Below are positions 1-5,268 of a stretch of DNA of 5,268 bases, piece after piece. Position numbers and translations under genes: made by a program. Source of the stretch: Lachnospiraceae bacterium (GTDB lineage Bacteria > Bacillota > Clostridia > Lachnospirales > Lachnospiraceae). Below the pieces are notes generated by a model that was given only the letters and a program-made list of their open reading frames with translations, ran no database searches and had not been told where the DNA came from. Each line of letters opens with the position of its first letter. Positions within the stretch are counted from its first letter, which is position 1. Where the stretch lies: NCBI GenBank assembly GCA_003446735.1, contig DMCJ01000090.1, positions 1-5,268 on the forward strand, written 5' to 3'.

Positions 1-2
1 AT

Positions 3-1028
3 ATATCCGTTATCTACCATCAGGGATATTATCTCTTTATCCAGATATTTATGCTCTTTTCCTGCCTTTATGTGATCACAGATACCCGCAAGACTGCATC
101 AGGGAAGGCGGCCGCGAACAAGGCAGCCGGAAACAAGACCTTCCTTCTTGTTCTTACTATGCTCGGCGCAGTGATGTTCTACTGTCTCTGGGAGGCAAGC
201 GAGCAGTACAGCGTTCCGTTTATGAGCATATGGATGCTTCTTGGTTTGTCCGGGATAAAATGGATGGATGAAGTCATTTGGGGGTTCGGGATAAAAGAAG
301 CAACAGAAAAAACGGAAGAAAACAAAAAAACGGGAAAGCAGGGGGCAGCAGAGCGGGCCGTAAGGATAGGCGGCATATTTATAACGATAGCGGCGGTAGC
401 GCTCGGGATATACAGATACAGGATGTATACCTGTTCGGATACGGCATTTACATATGCCTGCGCCGACCAGATCCTTGCAAACAGGGAATTAAAGCTTCGG
501 CCGGGTGAAGAGCTCGTCCAGCACTTTAAGATAAACACACCTTTTAACAGGATGATCTTCCAGTGGAGGAACTTCGTGGGGGAGGAAAATAAGGGAGTTT
601 ACTCGGTTGAGCTTAAGAGGGGAGAAGATACGATCCTTTCAGACAGCATAAAAGCCGCAGAATCGCCTCTTACAGGCTCAAAGGCATATTCGGTGGGCAT
701 ACCTTCCATAGCGTCGGGAATAGGCCTTTTATACGGCGAGAATGACTACGAACTGCACATAAAACAGATCGAAGGCGACGAGGATAATTGTCTTAGCTTT
801 GTCGTATATGATATGTACGGATTCAGGCCCTATCCCGGAGGAGAGCTTACATACTTAAAAGACGGGAAGCCTTCAGAGGAAGATTCAAAGGATATGTCTT
901 TAACATTTGCTTTCGATCTTAATGATGCTAAGCCTTATATAAGTGAAGGAGCATATTGTGTATTCCTGCTCATCATTTTTGCCTTGGGGATGACGATGAG
1001 TTGTTTGCCGGAAAGCCGGAGGTTGTAA
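3..1028 (+). CDS. C-terminal part of a polytopic membrane protein, probably a GT39/PMT_2-like glycosyltransferase (5' end outside window)
   Basis: The frame is open from the first bases to a TAA at 1026-1028, giving 341 visible residues. The ATG at 51 has no ribosome binding site and falls inside a hydrophobic segment, so the true start lies upstream. Residues below count from base 3. Membrane segments are about 9-25, 47-63, 69-85, 120-137 and 317-335. The lysine-rich loops at 27-46 and 86-119 and the short tail PESRRL fit the cytoplasm, which places residues 138-316 outside the cell. The stretch around W63-E64-A65, Y69 and P72 (LWEASEQYSVPF) resembles the WEA..RY..PF segment near the end of Firmicute GT39-like proteins, which transfer sugars from lipid-phosphate donors. 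The exterior region looks like a beta-sandwich (alternating hydrophobic strands, an N-G-V-Y-S-V-E-L-like strand) and has Cys144 and Cys153, possibly a disulfide. The donor, acceptor and catalytic N-terminal half cannot be seen. The family call rests on one motif and topology; another polysaccharide-related membrane protein is possible. Confidence 0.6.
   Translation: MSVIYHQGYYLFIQIFMLFSCLYVITDTRKTASGKAAANKAAGNKTFLLVLTMLGAVMFYCLWEASEQYSVPFMSIWMLLGLSGIKWMDEVIWGFGIKEATEKTEENKKTGKQGAAERAVRIGGIFITIAAVALGIYRYRMYTCSDTAFTYACADQILANRELKLRPGEELVQHFKINTPFNRMIFQWRNFVGEENKGVYSVELKRGEDTILSDSIKAAESPLTGSKAYSVGIPSIASGIGLLYGENDYELHIKQIEGDEDNCLSFVVYDMYGFRPYPGGELTYLKDGKPSEEDSKDMSLTFAFDLNDAKPYISEGAYCVFLLIIFALGMTMSCLPESRRL
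105..134 (+). repeat. Two-copy 15-base in-frame tandem repeat in a cytoplasmic loop
   Basis: Bases 105-119 and 120-134 are adjacent copies matching at 12 of 15 positions. They encode KAAAN and KAAGN, followed by a further K. They lie in the short basic loop between two membrane segments of the partial membrane protein. The length keeps the reading frame, so it looks like a small loop expansion by replication slippage rather than a functional DNA site. Confidence 0.6.
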
Positions 1029-1060
1029 TTCTCAGGGAAGAGAGCAAAGAAATAAGAAAA

Positions 1061-1065
1061 AGGAG
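1061..1065 (+). promoter_or_regulatory. Ribosome binding site of addB
   Basis: AGGAG sits five bases before the ATG at 1071. It lies in a purine-rich run: 34 of the 37 bases at 1034-1070 are A or G. The whole gap from 1029 to 1070 shows no hairpin with a T-run and no convincing promoter, so addB may be read through from the upstream gene or from a promoter inside it. The strong site and the conserved N-terminus that follows fix the addB start. Confidence 0.85.
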
Positions 1066-1070
1066 ACGAA

Positions 1071-4000
1071 ATGTCGCTTGGTTTTATCGTCGGTCCTTCG
1101 GGATCGGGAAAGAGCACAACCTTATACAGAAACATCTTAAACGAGGCGAAAAGAGAGCCTGATAAGAGGTTCTTTATCCTGGTCCCGGATCAGTTTACGA
1201 TGGAAACGCAACGTACGTTATGTAAAATGTCGGAGTCCGGCGGGATCATGAATGTGGAAGTCATGAGTTTCGGAAGACTGTCGCATCGTATCTTTGAGGA
1301 ACTCGGGATCGAGGATCTGCCAAAGCTGGATGATACCGGCAAAAATCTGGTTTTGCGAAAAGTTGCGGCCGATCACGCGGATGAGCTTTCGATCATGGGC
1401 GATAAGATAAATCGCATGGGTTATATTTCCGGTGTCAAGTCCATGATATCGGAATTTGCCCAGTACGGCCTGTCCCCGGAAAACATTGAAAATATTGGAA
1501 CTAAATTAAATAACAGGGGGCGTTTACAGGAGAAGCTGAAGGATCTTTCCATTTTATATAAAGGGTATAAAGAATACATCCAAGGAAATTATATCACGAT
1601 TGAAGAAAATATAGACATACTTATAGCAAGCATTTCAAAGTCGGATATCCTTAAGGGAAGTGTCATCGGCTTAGATGGATTTACCGGTTTTACTCCGATC
1701 CAGGAAATCCTCCTTAAGGAGCTGATGATATACACCGAAAGAGTGATCGTGACTCTTACGGCTGATAAAAAAGAAGACCTTGACGATATTAAAAAAGAAC
1801 ATGCGCTCTTTTATCTGTCCGCCAAGACTTATCTTAACTTAAATAAGATCGCAAAAGAGAATGCGATAAAACGGAATGAAGATATCTTTTTATCCGATGT
1901 TCCGGTAAAGAGATTTAAGGATAACAAAGTCCTTTCCCATCTTGAAAGAAATATCTTCAGGATGAGGACAAAGAAGGAAGATAAAAGCCACATATGCGAT
2001 CTTGATACAAAAGATATCATTTCGGTAAGTTCGCTTCCGGGAAGGAAAGAGGAATGCGAATGGGTCTGCATGCAGATAAGGCGCCTTATAAGGGAAAGAG
2101 GCTATGCTTACAGGGATTTTGCTCTTATATGTGCAGATCTGCCTTCATATGATCATTTCTTAAGAGAGGCTTTTGACAAGCACGATATCCCGCTTTTCCT
2201 TGACAGGAATGCATCTTTATTACAGCATCCTTTCATAGTTTTCATATTAGGGCTGATGGGAGTTTATAACGGTGATTTTTCATATGACAGTGTCATGGGT
2301 CTTATCCGTACCGGATTTTTGCCTTTTACCGACGAAGAAGCCGACCTTTTCTCCGACTATATAAAGACATACGGGATACGCGGCAAAAAGCGCTATGAGC
2401 GTATGTTTGTCCTGGGTGCGTCCGCTAAGGGCGAAGGCGAAAAGGATATAAGGGCAGAGGCGGATAAGTTAAGGCAAAGGCTTATGGATATATTAAAGCC
2501 GCTTACGGAAGCTAAGAAAGATGCGCGCTCGTATACAAAGGCACTTTATGAGATATGCCTTAAGGCAAAAGCTGATGAGAGGCTTTATGAGATAGCGGAT
2601 GAATGGAGCGGGCAAAACGATCCGGACAGGGCTAAGGAGTGCGAGCAGGTTTATGCTGCCGTTATAGGACTTTTTGACCAGATATACGCGCTTCTTGATG
2701 AGAAGATGGACGCGAAGGAATATACGGAGATCTTAAAGGCCGGCTTTTCGGAGCTTAAAGTAGGGTCGCTCCCGCAGAGCGTCGACAGGGTAGTTGTCGG
2801 AGATCTCGAGCGAACGCGGCTTAAGGCCGTAAAGACGCTTTTTATAATCGGCGTAAATGACGGTATAATCCCCAAGAATACGACAGAAGGCGGACTATTA
2901 TCCGAGCTTGAGAGATATCTTTTAAAAGAGGCCGGAGTTACGTTAAAGCCCACTCCGAGGGAGAAGAGCTTTGAGGAAAGGCTCTATATCTACATGAATA
3001 TGACAAAGCCTTCCGACAGCCTCTTTATAAGCTGTTCAGAGAAGGATTCTGCGGGAAAGAGCCTCAGGCCGTCATACCTTTGCAGGAGTGTTACAGAGCT
3101 TTATTCAAAGCTGGAAACCGAGGTCATTTCAAAAGAGGATGAATTTTTCTTTATAGAGACCAGGGAAAGGGCAAAGGATATCACTTCGGCCCTGCTTCGG
3201 GACTATGTATCCTATAACGGGAACGGTGATGAGAAAAGGATGGGTCTGCTTCTGCTTCTTGCATCCGGGATGGATGAGGAGTTTATAGATAAGGAGATTA
3301 AGGCGGCATTTATCTCATATGAACCGATCCCGTTACCTGAAAAAAAGGCTGCGCTTTTATACGGAGAAAAGCTTCATACTTCCGTTACAAGGCTCGAGCT
3401 TTTCAGCAAATGCGCATATGCATATTTCGTAAGATACGGGCTTAGATTAAACGGGGATGAGGAATACGAATTTAATGCGATGGATCTCGGAAATCTCTAT
3501 CACGGGATACTCGCAGGATACGGTGAGATGCTTAAAGAAAAGGGGCTTTCCTGGGGAAGCCTTAGCGAGGAAGAGACGGATGGATATTTAGAGACGGCCT
3601 TAAATGAATTTGCATCCGCATATAAGGACAGCATCTTATATGATACCAAAAGGAGCGAGACCTTTATAAGAAGGGCAAAAGATATATTAAAAAGGACGAT
3701 AAAGGTCCTTTCATATCAGGTAGAAAGCAGCGGATTTAAGCCGGTCACCTTCGAGGGAGAATTTGAAGGCGGAAATAAGACTAAGATACACGGCAGGATA
3801 GACAGGCTTGATATCGCGGAAAAGGACAATAAAAGATACATTAAGATCATAGATTACAAGTCGGGAGATAACAGCTTTTCGCCCGCTGATCTTCTTTACG
3901 GAACCAATCTCCAGCTGCCTGTATATTTAGATGCCGCGTGCAGGAATGAAGAAAGCAGCAGCGGGAAATTGGCGATCCCGGCGGCACTCTTTTACTACCG

Positions 4001-4466
4001 GGTAAACGATCCGATCATAGAATGCGGGCCGGGCGAAAGTAACGAGGAGATAGCAAAGAAGATAACGTCAGAGTGCAGGGTAAAAGGGCTTATAAGAGGC
4101 GATGAAGAAGTTATAAACCTGCTTACGGGCGACCTGTCGTCTTCCGAGAGCGATGTCTGTCATATCAAACGAAAAAAGGACGGAAGCTTTACGGCAAACA
4201 GTGACGTGACCGATCCGGAGACATTCGATCTTTATCTTAAATATGCTTCCCTTAAGACAGACCTTATAGGAAAGGATATCCTGGGCGGAAATATAAGCGT
4301 TCTTCCCCTGGAAAAAGGAAAGAGGAATGCGTGTGAATACTGTGAATATAAGGGGATGTGCGGGTTTGATAAAAATATTCGCGGTTACAGATATGATAAG
4401 GTAAGCGCGGATGATACGGCCGCAGCAAATGAGATGAAGAAGATCGTAGAGGAGAACGAAGCATGA
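1071..4466 (+). CDS. addB: AddB, nuclease/inactivated-helicase subunit of the AddAB helicase-nuclease
   Basis: AddB pairs with AddA in the cytoplasm to unwind and resect double-strand DNA ends until a Chi site is met, producing the 3' strand for RecA (the Firmicute counterpart of RecBCD). The 1131 residues compare with 1166 in Bacillus subtilis AddB. The N-terminus carries Walker A GPSGSGKS (8-15), then VPDQFTMETQ (38-47) and GLDGFTGFTPIQ (200-211). The degenerate second helicase-like part has LPGRKEE (322-328) and GVNDGIIP (594-601), typical of this family. The C-terminal RecB-type nuclease has H811, D911 (GRIDRLD), D928-Y929-K930 (DYKSG) and Q948/Y952 (QLPVY). D928 corresponds to the catalytic D961 of B. 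subtilis. Cys781, Cys1088, Cys1091 and Cys1097 match the 4Fe-4S ligands, with the same C-x2-C-x5-C ending as B. subtilis (801, 1121, 1124, 1130). The gene is intact and should be active. Its first ~310 codons differ in isoleucine codon use from the rest. The stop overlaps the addA start. Confidence 0.97.
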   Translation: MSLGFIVGPSGSGKSTTLYRNILNEAKREPDKRFFILVPDQFTMETQRTLCKMSESGGIMNVEVMSFGRLSHRIFEELGIEDLPKLDDTGKNLVLRKVAADHADELSIMGDKINRMGYISGVKSMISEFAQYGLSPENIENIGTKLNNRGRLQEKLKDLSILYKGYKEYIQGNYITIEENIDILIASISKSDILKGSVIGLDGFTGFTPIQEILLKELMIYTERVIVTLTADKKEDLDDIKKEHALFYLSAKTYLNLNKIAKENAIKRNEDIFLSDVPVKRFKDNKVLSHLERNIFRMRTKKEDKSHICDLDTKDIISVSSLPGRKEECEWVCMQIRRLIRERGYAYRDFALICADLPSYDHFLREAFDKHDIPLFLDRNASLLQHPFIVFILGLMGVYNGDFSYDSVMGLIRTGFLPFTDEEADLFSDYIKTYGIRGKKRYERMFVLGASAKGEGEKDIRAEADKLRQRLMDILKPLTEAKKDARSYTKALYEICLKAKADERLYEIADEWSGQNDPDRAKECEQVYAAVIGLFDQIYALLDEKMDAKEYTEILKAGFSELKVGSLPQSVDRVVVGDLERTRLKAVKTLFIIGVNDGIIPKNTTEGGLLSELERYLLKEAGVTLKPTPREKSFEERLYIYMNMTKPSDSLFISCSEKDSAGKSLRPSYLCRSVTELYSKLETEVISKEDEFFFIETRERAKDITSALLRDYVSYNGNGDEKRMGLLLLLASGMDEEFIDKEIKAAFISYEPIPLPEKKAALLYGEKLHTSVTRLELFSKCAYAYFVRYGLRLNGDEEYEFNAMDLGNLYHGILAGYGEMLKEKGLSWGSLSEEETDGYLETALNEFASAYKDSILYDTKRSETFIRRAKDILKRTIKVLSYQVESSGFKPVTFEGEFEGGNKTKIHGRIDRLDIAEKDNKRYIKIIDYKSGDNSFSPADLLYGTNLQLPVYLDAACRNEESSSGKLAIPAALFYYRVNDPIIECGPGESNEEIAKKITSECRVKGLIRGDEEVINLLTGDLSSSESDVCHIKRKKDGSFTANSDVTDPETFDLYLKYASLKTDLIGKDILGGNISVLPLEKGKRNACEYCEYKGMCGFDKNIRGYRYDKVSADDTAAANEMKKIVEENEA
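4450..4454 (+). promoter_or_regulatory. Ribosome binding site of addA, inside the end of addB
   Basis: AGGAG lies eight bases before the ATG at 4463, within the last codons of addB. Together with the ATGA overlap at 4463-4466 (start ATG, stop TGA) this points to reinitiation or coupled translation, which would help keep the two subunits at equal amounts. The site decides the addA start. Confidence 0.85.
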
Positions 4467-5268
4467 CCTTTACAGATGATCAGAAAAAGGTAATAGAGAC
4501 AAGGGGAAAAGACATCCTCGTATCAGCTTCGGCAGGGAGCGGGAAGACAGCTGTGCTTACCGAGAGGATAGTCAGAAAAGTATGCGAAAAGTCCAATGAA
4601 ACGGATATAGATAGGATACTCATAGTTACATTTACCAACGCTGCGGCTTCCGAGATGAGGGAGAGGATCAGGCAGGCACTTAAGGAAAAAAGCGAAGAGG
4701 ATCCTTCAAATGAATGGATAAAGAGGCAGGTCCTTTTGGTGGATCATGCGCAGATAACCACGATAGACAGCTTCTGTATGCGCCTGTTAGAGAATCATTT
4801 CGAAGAGGCAGGTCTTGACCCCGGCTTTAGCGTAGCGGATACCGCGAATGTCAAGATCATGTTAGGCGAGTGCGCCGACAGCGTGATGGAGGAGGCGTAT
4901 TATAGGGAAAATGAGCTCTATGACGGCTTTTATGAGGATTTTATAGCTCTTACGGATTCATATGCCTATAAGGGACGGGATGATGCGATAACCGGATTTT
5001 TAATAGATATCCATGAGTTTTTATCAAGCCTTCCCTACCCGGAAAAGTGGCTTGATGAGGCCGAAAAGGTGTATGAGAGTGAAGATGCTTTTGAGGAAAG
5101 CGTGCTTTATAAGTCGCTTAAAGAAGAGGTCTTTTATGTTTTATGCCGCGCTCTTAAAGCTTACGATAAGGCTATAGAGATATCCGAAAATGCCGGAGTC
5201 GATAAATATGTTTCCTTCCTTGAAAATGAAAGGGATAAGGTTAAGGAGTGCGCCGGGAAGCGTGATCT
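4463..5268 (+). CDS. addA: AddA, helicase-nuclease subunit of AddAB (N-terminal part, runs off the window)
   Basis: AddA is the ATP-driven 3'-5' helicase of the AddAB end-processing complex and carries a second nuclease domain at its C-terminus. Only 268 of the family's roughly 1200 residues are in the window, all in frame to the edge. The start MTFTDDQKKVIETRGKDILV holds the Q-motif glutamine (Q7). It is followed by Walker A ASAGSGKT (22-29, K28 and T29), motif Ia TFTNAAASEM (56-65) and motif Ic ITTIDSFC (98-105). The stretch NHFEEAGLDPGFSVAD, just after motif Ic, is typical of AddA and separates it from UvrD, PcrA and Rep. Residue 102 is Asp where B. subtilis AddA and PcrA have His. Walker B, the later helicase motifs and the nuclease site are beyond the edge, so activity cannot be judged. 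Codon use is ATA-rich like the 3' part of addB. The start is set by AGGAG at 4450-4454 and the ATGA overlap. Confidence 0.96.
   Translation, partial: MTFTDDQKKVIETRGKDILVSASAGSGKTAVLTERIVRKVCEKSNETDIDRILIVTFTNAAASEMRERIRQALKEKSEEDPSNEWIKRQVLLVDHAQITTIDSFCMRLLENHFEEAGLDPGFSVADTANVKIMLGECADSVMEEAYYRENELYDGFYEDFIALTDSYAYKGRDDAITGFLIDIHEFLSSLPYPEKWLDEAEKVYESEDAFEESVLYKSLKEEVFYVLCRALKAYDKAIEISENAGVDKYVSFLENERDKVKECAGKRD

Noticed and set aside
51..53. ATG at 51 as the start of the first gene
   Set aside because: No ribosome binding site precedes it, it lies within a hydrophobic segment, and the frame stays open to the left edge, so the gene is cut by the window.
324..331. A-rich slippery-looking run (seven A then C) as a programmed frameshift site
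   Set aside because: The A-AAA-AAC heptamer is not in the phase needed for the reading frame. The zero frame continues into a clear membrane helix and a long domain, while the alternative frame gives only a short non-family peptide.
179..538. Antisense open frame of 119 codons
   Set aside because: It lies wholly opposite the membrane protein gene, has no ribosome binding site that I can see, and its product is low in recognisable features. The same applies to the other minus-strand frames opposite addB.
912..941. Possible promoter before addB with TATATA at 936-941
   Set aside because: No acceptable -35 hexamer lies at 16-18 bases upstream; the best (TTCGAT) matches poorly, and the bases are coding.
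2841..2869. Promoter-like TTTATA, 17-base spacer, TATAAT inside addB
   Set aside because: The spacing and -10 box are good, but the bases encode the conserved FIIGVNDGII segment with the ATA-rich codon habit of this genome. It is about 1.6 kb before addA, and addA is already coupled to addB.
3544..3561. Seven-pair hairpin (GGCTTTC, loop CTGG, GGAAGCC) as a terminator or RNA element
   Set aside because: It has one G-T pair, no following T-run, and sits in the conserved nuclease-domain region of addB, so a chance coding hairpin is likelier.
1..5268. CRISPR array, insertion sequence, tRNA, riboswitch or novel defence system
   Set aside because: No regularly spaced direct repeats, transposase motifs, terminal inverted repeats or structured noncoding stretch were seen. 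Nearly every base is accounted for by three genes with conserved or membrane-protein character.

Overview
The window reads as ordinary chromosomal DNA from a Clostridia-type Firmicute, most likely a Lachnospiraceae-like anaerobe. The basis is the addB-addA gene order, strong purine-rich AGGAG ribosome binding sites, a moderate GC content (mid-40s percent by eye), and heavy use of ATA, AGG/AGA and CTT codons. Species cannot be named from the sequence. All three genes lie on the + strand and fill almost the whole window, with no stretch over 300 bases lacking a gene.

Positions 3-1028 hold the 3' part of a gene for a polytopic membrane protein. It resembles the C-terminal end of family-39-like (GT-C fold, PMT_2/ArnT-like) glycosyltransferases. 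It carries an extra extracytoplasmic, beta-rich domain between its last two membrane helices. A 42-base, purine-rich gap with no terminator separates it from addB.

Positions 1071-4466 hold a complete addB (1131 codons): a Walker A motif, the inactivated-helicase core typical of AddB, a RecB-type nuclease domain, and the four cysteines of the 4Fe-4S cluster. The addB stop codon overlaps the start of addA in an ATGA junction. addA runs off the right edge after about 268 codons, showing only the start of its UvrD/Rep-type helicase domain. AddA and AddB form one heterodimeric helicase-nuclease that processes double-strand DNA ends to load RecA for recombinational repair, so translational coupling of the two makes sense.

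I found no mobile element, CRISPR array, RNA gene or evident new system. The most substantive oddity is within addB: by hand count its first ~310 codons use ATA for isoleucine much less often than the rest of addB, the upstream gene or addA. The other point worth a look is the C-terminal exterior domain of the upstream membrane protein.
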